Origin: Vibrio rhodolitus
Lineage (GTDB): Bacteria; Pseudomonadota; Gammaproteobacteria; Enterobacterales; Vibrionaceae
Length of the DNA stretch: 64,000 nt
Direction: 5' to 3'
NCBI RefSeq assembly: GCF_003350325.1
Contig: NZ_QLYZ01000005.1
Coordinates: 207,750 to 271,749, forward strand
The position numbers were made by a program, and so were the translations under genes. A model generated the notes under the pieces. It ran no database searches, was not told the DNA's origin, and saw only the letters and a list, made by a program, of their open reading frames with translations. Shown here piece after piece: positions 8,783-18,364 of this stretch. Positions within the stretch are counted from its first letter, which is position 1; every line of letters starts with the position of its first letter.

Positions 8783-9949
8783 TTGAAAAGAATACCATTC
8801 ACGGTTTGGCTGACATTGGAAGTTATCGCCGTTACTTGGTCAACTCACACGCTCGCAGAAGAAAGCGCTTTAAATATGACGCAAGGGGTGACTCAGATCA
8901 GCTCTGAGGTATATCACCTCCACATGCTGATATTCTATATCTGCTGTGCAATTGCTTTTGTTGTGTTTGGGGCGATGTTTTACTCGATTTACAAGCACCG
9001 AAAATCGAAGGGTGCGGTCGCCGCACATTTCCATGAAAGTACCAAAGTCGAAGTCATTTGGACCGTTATCCCGATTATCATTCTTATCGCCATGGCAATT
9101 CCGGCTACTAAAACACTGGTTGCGATGGAAGACACCTCTCAATCTGATCTCACAGTCAAAATTACCGGCTCACAGTGGAAGTGGCACTACAGCTACTTCG
9201 GGCAAGATGTGGAATTTTTCAGCTTATTGGCGACATCACAAAATCAAATTGATGGTATTGAAGAAAAAGGTGCCAATTACCTGCTAGAGGTAGATAACCC
9301 GCTAGTGCTGCCAATCAACCGAAAAGTTAGGTTTCTTATGACTTCCGATGATGTGATTCACTCTTGGTGGGTGCCTGATTTTGCGGTGAAGAAAGACACC
9401 ATTCCCGGCTTTATTAATGAGGCTTGGACTAAAATTGACCAGCCCGGGGTGTATCGAGGTCAATGCGCCGAGTTGTGTGGTCGTGCTCATGGCTTTATGC
9501 CGATTGTGGTACACGCGATGACCGAAGCAGACTACGACAAATGGCTTGCCGAGAAAAAAGCTGAGATTGCGCAAGCCAAACAAGCGGCTGCAGCGGCGTT
9601 AACTGCCGAGCTTAGTTTGGAAGAATTAATGCAAAGCGGCGAGCAGGTCTACGTTGACCGCTGTGCGGTTTGTCATCAGGCAAATGGTGAAGGGATACCA
9701 GGTGCTTTCCCTGCGATCAAAGGCAGTAGTATTGCTACCGGTGAAACTGGTGAGCATATCGATATCATTGTTAATGGGCGAGCGGGTACCGCCATGCAGG
9801 CTTTTGCTAACCAACTCACTGAGCAAGAAATTGCCGCTGTAATCACCTACCAGCGAAACGCTTTTGGTAACGATACAGGGGATGTAGTGCAAGCATCAGA
9901 CATTAATACCTTTACCATGCAAGAGCAAGGTAACAAGGAGGAACTATGA
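8783..9949 (+). CDS. coxB: Cytochrome c oxidase subunit II with fused cytochrome c domain
   Basis: Subunit II of an aa3-type oxidase. The frame is open from 8726, but a TTG at 8783 preceded by AGGAGAGG gives a normal signal-peptide N-terminus (about 388 residues). Two membrane helices follow the signal ([19 protein letters not shown] and [16 protein letters not shown]). The binuclear CuA site is visible as HSWWVPDF plus [12 protein letters not shown]. The C-terminal 90 residues carry a heme c motif CAVCH with a distal methionine region, making this a caa3-like fusion. Electrons pass from cytochrome c through heme c and CuA to subunit I. First gene of the oxidase operon. Confidence 0.92.
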   Translation: MKRIPFTVWLTLEVIAVTWSTHTLAEESALNMTQGVTQISSEVYHLHMLIFYICCAIAFVVFGAMFYSIYKHRKSKGAVAAHFHESTKVEVIWTVIPIIILIAMAIPATKTLVAMEDTSQSDLTVKITGSQWKWHYSYFGQDVEFFSLLATSQNQIDGIEEKGANYLLEVDNPLVLPINRKVRFLMTSDDVIHSWWVPDFAVKKDTIPGFINEAWTKIDQPGVYRGQCAELCGRAHGFMPIVVHAMTEADYDKWLAEKKAEIAQAKQAAAAALTAELSLEELMQSGEQVYVDRCAVCHQANGEGIPGAFPAIKGSSIATGETGEHIDIIVNGRAGTAMQAFANQLTEQEIAAVITYQRNAFGNDTGDVVQASDINTFTMQEQGNKEEL

Positions 9950-11586
9950 AGCCTTCAACTCCTCACAATGAAAAGTCATCACCCGTGGCTGATGCTGAGT
10001 TAAGCCGAGCCAATTCTACCATTGCACTGGAACATGAAGAGCATCATGCACCCAGAGGTTTAGCGCGTTGGATTTATTCAACAAATCATAAAGATATCGG
10101 CACGCTCTATTTGTGGTTTAGTTTCATTATGTTCCTCACTGGCGGCGCGATGGCAATGATCATCCGCGCGGAACTTTTTCAGCCAGGGTTGCAACTGGTT
10201 GATCCGCAGTTTTTCAATCAAATGACTACAGTCCATGGCTTAATTATGGTGTTTGGTGCTGTGATGCCAGCCTTCACCGGGCTTGCCAATTGGATGATAC
10301 CTATGATGATTGGTGCACCGGATATGGCATTGCCGCGCATGAACAACTTGAGTTTTTGGATCTTGCCATTCGCGTTTGCGATTTTGCTTGCCTCTCTGTT
10401 TACCGAAGGGGGAGGACCTGACTTTGGCTGGACCTTCTATGCGCCTCTTTCTACAACTTATGGACCTGACAGTACCGCACTGTTTGTTTTCTCGGTACAT
10501 ATCATGGGTATCAGTTCAATCATGGGCGCGATCAACGTTATCGTGACGATTGTGAACATGCGTGCGCCAGGTATGACATGGTTCAAAATGCCGTTGTTTG
10601 TTTGGACTTGGTTAATCACGGCGTTTCTACTTATCGCGGTGATGCCAGTGCTCGCCGGAGCGGTGACAATGGTCTTAACCGATAAGTATTTTGGCACTTC
10701 GTTCTTTGATGCGGCTGGGGGCGGTGATCCGGTAATGTTCCAGCATATATTCTGGTTCTTTGGTCACCCTGAAGTGTACATCATGATATTGCCTTCTTTC
10801 GGTATTATATCGGCGATTATTCCAGCATTTAGCGGCAAGAAACTCTTTGGCTATCATTCCATGGTGTATGCAACGTGCAGTATCGCGCTGTTGTCGTTTT
10901 TAGTTTGGGCCCACCATATGTTTACCACCGGGATGCCCGTTTTTGCCGAGCTGTTCTTTATGTATTGCACCATGCTTATTGCGGTGCCAACTGGGGTGAA
11001 GGTGTTCAACTGGGTGGCGACAATGTGGCGAGGGGCGATGACGTTTGAGACGCCGATGTTGTTTGCGATCGCCTTTATTGTACTCTTTACGATTGGTGGT
11101 TTCTCGGGGCTGATGTTAGCGATAGTGCCCGCTGATTTCCAATATCACGATACCTATTTTGTGGTCGCGCATTTCCACTACGTGCTTGTTTCCGGAGCGG
11201 TTTTCTCCATCATGGCGGCAGCCTATTACTGGTTGCCAAAATGGACGGGGCATATGTATGACCACAAACTGAGCTTATGGCATTTCTGGTGCTCAATTAT
11301 CTCAGTCAATGTCCTGTTCTTCCCAATGCATTTCCTCGGCTTAGCCGGAATGCCAAGACGTATTCCCGACTACGCCATTCAGTTTGCAGATATCAATCAG
11401 ATTGTATCTATTGGCGGCTTTGCCTTTGGTTTATCCCAATTGATTTTCCTATGGTTAGTGATTAAGTGTATCAAGGGTGGCGAAAAAGCCGAGGCGAAAC
11501 CTTGGGATCGTGCCGAAGGGTTAGAGTGGACAGTCCCAAGCCCCGCACCGCACCACACATTTTCGACGCCGCCAAAAGTGGACTAA
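9946..11586 (+). CDS. coxA: Cytochrome c oxidase subunit I
   Basis: A 546-residue, twelve-helix heme-copper oxidase catalytic subunit. Key residues are visible: heme a ligand in [12 protein letters not shown], the CuB histidine and cross-linked tyrosine in [14 protein letters not shown], the CuB pair in WAHHMFTTG, and the heme a/a3 histidines in [12 protein letters not shown]. The HPEVY motif marks an A-type oxidase of the cytochrome c type rather than cbb3. It reduces oxygen to water and pumps protons. The ATG overlaps the coxB stop by four bases, so the subunits are translationally coupled. Confidence 0.95.
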   Translation: MKPSTPHNEKSSPVADAELSRANSTIALEHEEHHAPRGLARWIYSTNHKDIGTLYLWFSFIMFLTGGAMAMIIRAELFQPGLQLVDPQFFNQMTTVHGLIMVFGAVMPAFTGLANWMIPMMIGAPDMALPRMNNLSFWILPFAFAILLASLFTEGGGPDFGWTFYAPLSTTYGPDSTALFVFSVHIMGISSIMGAINVIVTIVNMRAPGMTWFKMPLFVWTWLITAFLLIAVMPVLAGAVTMVLTDKYFGTSFFDAAGGGDPVMFQHIFWFFGHPEVYIMILPSFGIISAIIPAFSGKKLFGYHSMVYATCSIALLSFLVWAHHMFTTGMPVFAELFFMYCTMLIAVPTGVKVFNWVATMWRGAMTFETPMLFAIAFIVLFTIGGFSGLMLAIVPADFQYHDTYFVVAHFHYVLVSGAVFSIMAAAYYWLPKWTGHMYDHKLSLWHFWCSIISVNVLFFPMHFLGLAGMPRRIPDYAIQFADINQIVSIGGFAFGLSQLIFLWLVIKCIKGGEKAEAKPWDRAEGLEWTVPSPAPHHTFSTPPKVD

Positions 11587-11598
11587 AGGTGGTGATGT

Positions 11599-12216
11599 AT
11601 GCAAGAGCCCAACACAAGCGATAAGCGTGCTGCGAACCGAAAGCTAACGATTAAGTTGCTTGGTGCAACGGTCGCAATGTTTGGTTTTGGTTTTGCGCTG
11701 GTTCCTTTGTACGACATTATGTGTGATGCGCTGGGAATCAATGGCAAGACCAACTCTGAAGCGGTCGAGCAGCCTACCGCGCTTTCGCCAGATAGATCGC
11801 GCACGATTAAAGTGGAGTTTATCGCTCATCCCAATCCCAATATGCAGTGGGATTTCAAACCCGAAGTCACCTCGATGGAAGTCCATCCTGGCGAGGTGAT
11901 CCAAACGGCTTACATCGCTTTTAATCGCGCTAATTACACCATTGTAGGTCAAGCAGTCCCTTCTGTTTCTCCCGGGCTAGGGGCGAGCTACTTTAATAAA
12001 GTCGAATGTTTTTGTTTCAATAAGCAGCCTTTGGATGCTCAAAGCCGCGCAGAAATGCCGTTGATTTTCTACATCGAAAAGGATGTTCCTGAATCTATCC
12101 ATACACTGACACTCTCTTACACCCTGTATGACATTACCGATACTGTTGCGAAGTCGACTACAACAGCAAAAGTGACGCCTGCTAAATCCGCCCAGCAGAA
12201 AGGAGTAACACCATGA
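11599..12216 (+). CDS. ctaG: Cytochrome c oxidase assembly protein CtaG/Cox11
   Basis: A 205-residue copper chaperone of the Cox11/CtaG family, which inserts copper into the CuB site of subunit I. There is one N-terminal membrane anchor (LLGATVAMFGFGFALVPLYDIMCDALG) and a periplasmic beta-domain. The copper-binding CFCF motif is present in KVECFCFNKQPL. Length is normal. It sits between subunits I and III as in many alpha/gamma-proteobacterial cox operons, and its stop overlaps the coxC start (ATGA). Confidence 0.93.
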   Translation: MQEPNTSDKRAANRKLTIKLLGATVAMFGFGFALVPLYDIMCDALGINGKTNSEAVEQPTALSPDRSRTIKVEFIAHPNPNMQWDFKPEVTSMEVHPGEVIQTAYIAFNRANYTIVGQAVPSVSPGLGASYFNKVECFCFNKQPLDAQSRAEMPLIFYIEKDVPESIHTLTLSYTLYDITDTVAKSTTTAKVTPAKSAQQKGVTP

Positions 12217-13097
12217 GTTCTAAGCATCAATCCTATTACGTACCGGCACAGAGCAGTTGGCCCATTGTTGGCGCTATCGCTCTATTTTTAGTCGCGGTAG
12301 GCGCAGGGCTGACGGTACAAACCATGGCGGAAGGCGGCAGTGCCAGTGTGTTTTCAAAAATTGTGCTGGGGTTAGGTTTTTTATTCTTATTGTATATGCT
12401 GGCAGGGTGGCTTTCGAACGTGGTCAGCGAGTCGATGAGTGGGCTTTACTCGGAGCAAATCGCGCGCTCATTTCGCCAAGGGATGAGTTGGTTTATTTTC
12501 TCTGAGGTGATGTTTTTTGGTGCTTTCTTTGGTGCGCTTTTTTACGCCAGAATGATTTCAGTGCCTTGGCTGGGCGGCGCAGATAACAATGTGATGACCC
12601 ACGAGGTATTGTGGCCAGCTTTTGAGGCAATCTGGCCATTAACCACAACACCAGATGGGCAAACCACTACTGCTATGAGCTGGCAAGGCATTCCGCTTAA
12701 CAACACCATTATTCTGCTGCTTTCTTCAATTACCTTGCATATGGCGCACATTAGCCTTGAGCAAAACAAACGCATGGCGCTGATTGTGTGGCTTGAAATC
12801 ACCATCGTCTTGGCGGCATTCTTTTTATATTACCAAGGTGTTGAATACATCCATGCTTATCAAGATCTCGACCTTACCTTACAGTCCGGCGTTTATGGCA
12901 ATACTTTCTTTATGTTGACTGGCTTCCACGGTCTGCATGTGTTGTTAGGCTCAATTTTTCTAATCGTCTTATTGGGTCGGATCGCCAAAGATCACTTTAC
13001 CCCTAAAGACCATTTTGCCTTCCAAGCAGGGAGTTGGTACTGGCATTTTGTCGATGTGGTGTGGTTGTGCTTGTTTGTGTTCGTTTATGTGCTTTAA
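12213..13097 (+). CDS. coxC: Cytochrome c oxidase subunit III
   Basis: A 294-residue, seven-helix subunit III. Recognisable stretches are SEVMFFGAFFGALFYARM, FFMLTGFHGLHVLLGS and SWYWHFVDVVWLCLFVFVYVL at the extreme C-terminus, all typical of CoxC. Subunit III stabilises subunit I and the proton uptake path. The start overlaps the ctaG stop. An antisense small gene converges from downstream, with only 15 bp between the stops. Confidence 0.94.
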   Translation: MSSKHQSYYVPAQSSWPIVGAIALFLVAVGAGLTVQTMAEGGSASVFSKIVLGLGFLFLLYMLAGWLSNVVSESMSGLYSEQIARSFRQGMSWFIFSEVMFFGAFFGALFYARMISVPWLGGADNNVMTHEVLWPAFEAIWPLTTTPDGQTTTAMSWQGIPLNNTIILLLSSITLHMAHISLEQNKRMALIVWLEITIVLAAFFLYYQGVEYIHAYQDLDLTLQSGVYGNTFFMLTGFHGLHVLLGSIFLIVLLGRIAKDHFTPKDHFAFQAGSWYWHFVDVVWLCLFVFVYVL

Positions 13098-13112
13098 CAA
13101 GTCGAATCACAA

Positions 13113-13349
13113 TTAAAAAGGTCGAGAATTAGGCTCAATAAATCCACTAAGGAGAGCGACAAGCATCAATACAACAGCAAGGGCAGAGAGGACAACTCGA
13201 CGTCCGAGGTAATGACTCATTGGTGGTTGGTCATCCTGTTCATCTTCGGATTCATCAGGACCTTTTACCATCTCAATCAGGGCTTTGGCGAGGTTAGCAA
13301 TGATAAAAAGTAGCAATAAAACCAGCACTGATTTGAAAATGAAAACCAT
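13113..13349 (-). CDS. DUF2909-like twin-transmembrane protein, antisense within the cox operon
   Basis: A longer frame starts at 13436, but the methionine at 13349 has an AAAGGATGA Shine-Dalgarno and opens directly into a membrane segment (MVFIFKSVLVLLLLFIIANL), giving 78 residues. A second helix (LSALAVVLMLVALLSGF) follows an acidic linker. This matches the DUF2909/twin transmembrane protein group that is commonly found antisense between coxC and SURF1 in proteobacteria. Its 5' end overlaps the likely SURF1 5' end on the other strand, so the two may be expressed from facing promoters. Function unknown, presumably linked to oxidase assembly. Confidence 0.75.
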   Translation of the reverse strand: MVFIFKSVLVLLLLFIIANLAKALIEMVKGPDESEDEQDDQPPMSHYLGRRVVLSALAVVLMLVALLSGFIEPNSRPF

Positions 13350-14091
13350 ATCGTCATCCTTTGTTAGGTTATTGAAACAGCCACTTTTTTGGCTTGCGTT
13401 AGTATTAACCTTGGTTGCTATTTCGATATTGGTCAACCTAGGAATGTGGCAATTAAATCGCGCGGAGCAAAAGCTTGAGTTGCAAAATATGTTAACCAGT
13501 AATGAGCAACAAACTGCAATTCGCTTGACCGACTTTGACCCTCAAGACAAGCAAGATTTTTATGGTGTAAAAGTTACGGCAAATTTGTCCCCTTTGGCAG
13601 GCTATTACGTGCTGCTTGATAACCAAACTTATAATGGTGAGGTTGGCTATCTTGCCTTACAACTGGTTCGCGCAATAGACGGAAGGAATGTGTTGCTTGA
13701 GCTTGGATTTGTCGCTGCAAAATCCTCTCGTTCTGATTTACCCGACGTGGCATGGCTGAGCCAAAATTATAATCGGGAAGGGCGTTTATATACTCGCTCC
13801 ACTAACCCGCTAAGCAGTAACTTGATGTTAGAGCCAACCGAGCCAGCGCGAATCCAAAATTTGAACACCGACCAACTTGGCGAGTATTGGCAATTGCCGA
13901 TTGAGAGCTACATTTTTCAGCCAAGGCAAGCACAATGGCATTATCCACAACCATGGAATCCGCTCCCAATGAGCGCTGATAAGCATCAAGGTTATGCGTT
14001 TCAATGGTTTTCGATGGCATTCGCCTTAGCGATTATCGCCATAATCTGGTTGAGGAAAGCCCTAAAGAGTACGACTAAGGAGAGTCTATGA
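13339..14091 (+). CDS. SURF1-family cytochrome oxidase assembly protein
   Basis: SURF1 helps insert heme a into subunit I. The protein has two membrane helices at its ends (LFWLALVLTLVAISILVNLGMWQL and FQWFSMAFALAIIAIIWL) around a periplasmic domain, the standard SURF1 layout. GMWQLNRAEQK and DNQTYNGEVGY are typical. The start is uncertain: the frame is open from 13285, an ATG at 13339 is chosen here, and a TTG at 13372 after TTAGG is also possible. The chosen start would overlap the antisense DUF2909 gene by 11 bp. The stop overlaps the next start. Confidence 0.82.
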   Translation: MKTISSSFVRLLKQPLFWLALVLTLVAISILVNLGMWQLNRAEQKLELQNMLTSNEQQTAIRLTDFDPQDKQDFYGVKVTANLSPLAGYYVLLDNQTYNGEVGYLALQLVRAIDGRNVLLELGFVAAKSSRSDLPDVAWLSQNYNREGRLYTRSTNPLSSNLMLEPTEPARIQNLNTDQLGEYWQLPIESYIFQPRQAQWHYPQPWNPLPMSADKHQGYAFQWFSMAFALAIIAIIWLRKALKSTTKESL

Positions 14092-14636
14092 GCCAATCAA
14101 TTACCCGCAGTCGGTTTAAGCTATTAGCCTTAATTACGGTATTCGCATTGCCGGCGATACTGGCAAAATTAGTTCTTACTCAGCAGTGGTATAACTCTGG
14201 TGTCACCAATAAAGGGGAGCTGATTGAGCCTGCTCAAACGTTTAAGAGTTTGGGTTTAGACAACCCTTATCAAGGAGAAAAGTGGCAGCTAGGTTATCTT
14301 GTCCCCGCGCAGTGCGATGCTTTTTGTCTTAAGCAAATACACTACTTACAACAAAGCCACATTGCATTGGGTAAGTATCAACAGCGCGTTGTTCCATTGG
14401 TATTGGTGGACAAAAACAGTGATATTCAAGCGCTGGCGGATCTTGAGCTTGATATGGTGGCAGTGAATGGCTCGTTTAGCCAAATCGTTAGTCAATTTGA
14501 GTATGTAATTGTTGACCCGCTCGGTCAATTGGTGATGCGCTATCCGCAGGTTAAGTCAGAAGATGAACTCATTCCGCAAAGCAAAGGTTTACTAGCTGAC
14601 TTACGCAAATTGCTTAAATTATCGCGTGTTGGATAG
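14088..14636 (+). CDS. Membrane-anchored CxxxC protein of the oxidase operon, possibly SCO-like
   Basis: A 182-residue protein with one N-terminal membrane segment (FKLLALITVFALPAILAKLVL) and a periplasmic domain. Residues near 75-80 contain CDAFC, a CxxxC pair at the position where SCO/thioredoxin-like copper chaperones carry their metal/redox cysteines, followed by a thioredoxin-like VVPLVLVDKN strand. The usual SCO histidine is not obvious. It is translationally coupled to SURF1 and followed by ctaA, and no other SCO homologue is in the operon, so a role in CuA maturation or thiol redox is an inference. Similar unnamed proteins occur at this place in gamma-proteobacterial cox operons. Confidence 0.65.
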   Translation: MSQSITRSRFKLLALITVFALPAILAKLVLTQQWYNSGVTNKGELIEPAQTFKSLGLDNPYQGEKWQLGYLVPAQCDAFCLKQIHYLQQSHIALGKYQQRVVPLVLVDKNSDIQALADLELDMVAVNGSFSQIVSQFEYVIVDPLGQLVMRYPQVKSEDELIPQSKGLLADLRKLLKLSRVG

Positions 14637-14647
14637 GGAGAGCAATT

Positions 14648-15679
14648 ATGCTTAAACGATTGATTCAAATCAGCTTAGTGATGACGTTTTGTGTGATCTT
14701 GCTAGGGGCGTATACGCGACTTGCCGATGCCGGGTTAGGCTGCCCAGATTGGCCAGGGTGTTATGGTCAACTTGATGTGCCAACCACCGAGAGTGAACTA
14801 AACCAAGCTCAGGTTCTCTATCCTGATTTAGTGGTGGAGGCTGACAAAGCATGGCTTGAGATGATCCACCGCTATTTTGCGGGGAGTTTAGGTCTGCTGG
14901 TATTTGCCATCACGGTGGTTGCCTTAAAGCAAAAACAACTAGGGGTTGTATTACCGCTATCAATTTCGCTGGTAGTACTGTTTCAAGCACTGCTTGGTAT
15001 GTGGACAGTCACAATGAAACTGATGCCAGTGGTGGTGATGGGACATTTACTGGGCGGTTTCACGTTATTTTGTCTGCTTGCTTTAACCTATTGGCGCGTT
15101 ACTGAGCGCAAGTTATTACAGAGTCAAAATATTGGTCGGGGTCTTCGCGTTGTAGCCTTGTTGGCGGTAGTTGTTTTAATTACACAAATTGCCCTTGGTG
15201 GCTGGACATCGTCAAATTACGCCGCACTGATGTGTACTGAATTGCCGATTTGTCAGGGAGAGTGGTCGCGATATTTAGACTTTGAGAACGCGTTTCGCTT
15301 GATTCAGCCGGTGCAAGAGAGCTATGAGTTTGGCACGTTAGACTATGGTGCGAGAATGACGATTCATGTCTCGCATCGCATCGGCGCGATGATCATAACG
15401 CTTGTGCTGCTGGCGCTAATTGTTGGTCTCTGGCGTCAAAACATCACTCAATATCGTCTGCAAGCCATTAGCCTCAGCATGTTGTTATTTGTACAGATTA
15501 GCTTAGGCATCAGCAATGTCTCTTTTGGCTTACCGCTAGCAATCGCCGTTGCTCATAACCTTGTTGCGGCACTGCTACTGATCAATACCTTGTATATCAA
15601 TTATTTGTTTCTTCGCGCAGGAAGTTTTAACGCCTGTTCTCACTCGCAGAGCTTAGGCAAGGAGGCCTTCTATGAGTAA
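14648..15679 (+). CDS. ctaA: Heme A synthase (CtaA/Cox15)
   Basis: A 343-residue, eight-helix membrane enzyme that oxidises heme O to heme A. The four conserved histidine regions are visible: [24 protein letters not shown] and VAHNLVAA. The first loop contains the CtaA cysteine pair within [13 protein letters not shown]. Shine-Dalgarno GGGAG precedes the ATG. It overlaps ctaB by eight bases, coupling the two steps of heme A formation. Confidence 0.93.
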   Translation: MLKRLIQISLVMTFCVILLGAYTRLADAGLGCPDWPGCYGQLDVPTTESELNQAQVLYPDLVVEADKAWLEMIHRYFAGSLGLLVFAITVVALKQKQLGVVLPLSISLVVLFQALLGMWTVTMKLMPVVVMGHLLGGFTLFCLLALTYWRVTERKLLQSQNIGRGLRVVALLAVVVLITQIALGGWTSSNYAALMCTELPICQGEWSRYLDFENAFRLIQPVQESYEFGTLDYGARMTIHVSHRIGAMIITLVLLALIVGLWRQNITQYRLQAISLSMLLFVQISLGISNVSFGLPLAIAVAHNLVAALLLINTLYINYLFLRAGSFNACSHSQSLGKEAFYE

Positions 15680-16574
15680 AACAATCACTGCGGATATTCG
15701 CCAAGAACGCTCAATTTGGCGCAGCTACTTAACCTTAACTAAACCCAAAGTGGTCGCACTGATGCTACTGACTGCTTTGGTTGGCATGTGTTTAGCCGTA
15801 CCGGGGGCGTTACCTCTACAACAAAGCCTGTTGGGTATGGTTGGTATTGGTTTGATGGCGGGTTCCGCTGCTGCGTTTAATCACCTAATTGATCGAAGAA
15901 TTGACGCAATCATGTTTCGCACTCATCGTCGACCACTGCCATGTGGTGAGCTTGCGCCAAGCCGCGTGATGTTGTTTGCGACTTCGATAGGTTTACTCGG
16001 GTTTGTAATTCTATTTGCAGGAGTGAACCAGCTAACGGCTTGGCTAACCTTTGCCAGTTTGCTCGGTTATGCAGTGGTTTATACCATGTATTTAAAGCGC
16101 GCAACGCCGCAAAATATAGTTATTGCAGGAATTGCGGGAGCAATGCCACCGCTGCTTGGCTGGACGGCTGTAACGGGTGAGTTGCATGGTCACGCTTGGT
16201 TGTTAGTGATGATTATTTTTATCTGGACACCACCTCATTTCTGGGCGCTAGCGATCCATCGCAAAGCCGATTACGCCAAAGCGGACATCCCGATGTTGCC
16301 GGTCACCCATGGCGAGGAGTATACCAAAACCTCGATCCTGCTCTACACCGTGCTGTTAGCCATCATCTGCTTATTGCCAGCATTAGTTGGCATGTCCGGT
16401 GCAGTTTATTGGATCGGCTCCACTCTCTTAAGTGCGGGCTTTATCGGTTATGCATGGAAGCTTAAATTCAATCCGGAGGAAAAAACCGCGATAGAGACAT
16501 TTAAATTTTCTATCTATCATTTGATGCTACTCTTCTTATTGCTATTAGGTGATCACTACTGGGGTGCGGTTTGA
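15672..16574 (+). CDS. ctaB: Protoheme IX farnesyltransferase (heme O synthase)
   Basis: A 300-residue UbiA-superfamily membrane prenyltransferase that converts heme B to heme O using farnesyl diphosphate. Signatures are [20 protein letters not shown] (aspartate-rich motif), [20 protein letters not shown] (second motif) and [10 protein letters not shown]. Start overlaps the ctaA stop, with AAGGAGG upstream. It is the last gene of the oxidase operon; an 11-bp GGCAATGCAGG/CCTGTATTGCC hairpin at 16610-16646 lies downstream, but without a clear T run. Confidence 0.94.
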   Translation: MSKTITADIRQERSIWRSYLTLTKPKVVALMLLTALVGMCLAVPGALPLQQSLLGMVGIGLMAGSAAAFNHLIDRRIDAIMFRTHRRPLPCGELAPSRVMLFATSIGLLGFVILFAGVNQLTAWLTFASLLGYAVVYTMYLKRATPQNIVIAGIAGAMPPLLGWTAVTGELHGHAWLLVMIIFIWTPPHFWALAIHRKADYAKADIPMLPVTHGEEYTKTSILLYTVLLAIICLLPALVGMSGAVYWIGSTLLSAGFIGYAWKLKFNPEEKTAIETFKFSIYHLMLLFLLLLGDHYWGAV

Positions 16575-17040
16575 TTATTCTAATCGTCTTTGAATAAGCC
16601 GATGATTACAGGCAATGCAGGGTTACATTTTCGTCCTGTATTGCCTAAATAACAGGCGGTTGTGTGATATCTATACGTGCCCAGCGCACACTTTTCTTTA
16701 CGCTTCATGAGTAAAAGTTTTACGTCCTAGTAAAACAGTCGCGCTATTTCCCTCTTCAACTACAAATGGCATGGCGTGCGATGTATCGCTAACGTAATGA
16801 TATTAAGACGTTAATGTTTCTGTTTGCTCTAGTCCGAATGTCCATTAATTGTGTGTATGTTTAAATTTACATATTTTGCTTTTTGTAAAAAATGCCAAAT
16901 TATTGCCTTTTGATTTAAAAAGTGGTTGCAAGTGTTGTTTTAGGCAGATAAGTTACAAGGGACAGGATAAATAAGATAGACAAATGACAGCAAACTTTCA
17001 GTTGCATATGGGTCTATCGTAAAAACAGGAAGAAGTAGCG
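16575..17040 (+). promoter_or_regulatory. Intergenic region between ctaB and DAHP synthase, with a TyrR-like box
   Basis: 466 bp without a gene. An inverted repeat at 16610-16646 may end the cox transcript. At 16854-16871 the pattern TGTATG-N6-TTTACA matches the TyrR box consensus TGTAAA-N6-TTTACA at 10 of 12 positions; a further half site TGTAAA is at 16884-16889. The gene start has AGGAAGAAG 10 bp upstream. Regulation of the DAHP synthase by TyrR is therefore suggested, not shown. Confidence 0.5.
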
Positions 17041-18096
17041 ATGTTTCAAACCGATGATGTACGTATTAATAAAGTAAAAGAATTACTCCCACCGATTGCC
17101 GTTTTAGAGAAGTTTCCGGCGACAGAAACCGCTTCTTCAACCACTTTTCGTTCTCGCAAGGCAATTTCTGATATTTTGCAGGGCAAAGATGACCGTGTAC
17201 TCGTGATTGTTGGACCGTGTTCAATTCATGATCCGCAAGCGGCATTGGAATATGGTAAGAAGCTCAAGGTGCTTCGCGATGAGTTAGGTGAAGAACTTGA
17301 AGTGGTGATGCGAGTTTACTTCGAAAAACCACGCACAACCGTTGGTTGGAAAGGTCTAATTAACGACCCGTACCTTAATGACACCTTCAAAATCAATGAT
17401 GGTTTACGTATCGGTCGTAAACTGCTGCTAGATTTGACAGACATGGGAATGCCAACGGCAAGTGAATTCTTGGATATGATCACGCCGCAATATGTCGCTG
17501 ATTTGATCAGTTGGGGGGCAATTGGTGCTCGTACAACTGAATCTCAAGTTCACCGCGAGCTATCATCAGGTCTTTCATGCCCGGTTGGTTTTAAAAACGG
17601 TACCGATGGCAACATCAAGATTGCCTCTGATGCTATCCGCTCAGCAAGCGCTTCTCACCACTTCCTTTCGGTTACTAAGTTTGGACACTCTGCGATTATT
17701 GAAACCAGCGGAAACCCTGACTGCCATATCATTTTGCGCGGTGGTAAAGAGCCAAACTACAGCGCCGAACATGTGGGGGCAATTAAGCAAGAGCTAGAAG
17801 CATCAGGTTTGCCGCAAAAAGTGATGATCGACTTCAGTCATGCCAACAGCTCTAAGCAGTACCAGCGTCAAATCAATGTTTGTGAAGATGTATCCCAACA
17901 AATTGCTGGTGGTGAAGACGCTATTTTTGGTGTGATGATTGAGTCTCACTTAGTTGAAGGTCGCCAAGACTTGATTGACGGTAAAGCGTCGACTTACGGT
18001 CAATCAATTACTGATGCCTGTATTGGCTGGGAAGATACGGAGAAAACGCTCAAGCAACTTGCTGAAGCGGTTAAAGCGCGTCGCGCCCTGAAGTAA
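17041..18096 (+). CDS. 3-deoxy-7-phosphoheptulonate (DAHP) synthase, class I
   Basis: A 351-residue enzyme of the AroF/AroG/AroH type, catalysing phosphoenolpyruvate plus erythrose 4-phosphate to DAHP, the first step of aromatic amino acid synthesis. Signatures are VIVGPCSIHDP, MRVYFEKPRTTVGWKGLINDP, GARTTESQVHRELSSG, GFKNGTDG, ILRGGKEPNY and IDFSHANSSK (PEP, metal and phosphate binding). Which amino acid inhibits it cannot be told by eye. A TyrR-like box upstream suggests aromatic amino acid control of transcription. It is monocistronic and followed by a strong terminator. Confidence 0.93.
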   Translation: MFQTDDVRINKVKELLPPIAVLEKFPATETASSTTFRSRKAISDILQGKDDRVLVIVGPCSIHDPQAALEYGKKLKVLRDELGEELEVVMRVYFEKPRTTVGWKGLINDPYLNDTFKINDGLRIGRKLLLDLTDMGMPTASEFLDMITPQYVADLISWGAIGARTTESQVHRELSSGLSCPVGFKNGTDGNIKIASDAIRSASASHHFLSVTKFGHSAIIETSGNPDCHIILRGGKEPNYSAEHVGAIKQELEASGLPQKVMIDFSHANSSKQYQRQINVCEDVSQQIAGGEDAIFGVMIESHLVEGRQDLIDGKASTYGQSITDACIGWEDTEKTLKQLAEAVKARRALK

Positions 18097-18114
18097 TTCT
18101 CTCTTTTCGTTTGC

Positions 18115-18143
18115 AAGGCTCCTTATCATAGGAGCCTTTTTTG
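18115..18143 (+). terminator. Terminator of the DAHP synthase gene
   Basis: AAGGCTCC/GGAGCCTT stem, seven-nt loop, then a T run, 19 bp after the stop. Confidence 0.9.
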
Positions 18144-18364
18144 TTTTCAGTTATCCAAAAATAGAGCTTCTAAACTTATTAATGCTGGTTTAGTAAAAAG
18201 TGCAATGATGGGCTAGCACGTTCACTTAAGGTTCGCTATTGCAACCTGTGTTATTGTGCGTGACGGCGCAAAATGAGAAGTTCATCACTTAATGTACTGA
18301 TTTGCATATTGAGTAAGGGAAGATTCCGGCATAGCCTAAGTTCAGTTTTTTAGGAGGGTAAGAC

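Noticed and set aside
8560..8802. Minus-strand 80-codon frame between phosphomutase and cox operon
   Set aside because: Overlaps the cox Shine-Dalgarno and start, no recognisable protein features, no ribosome binding site.
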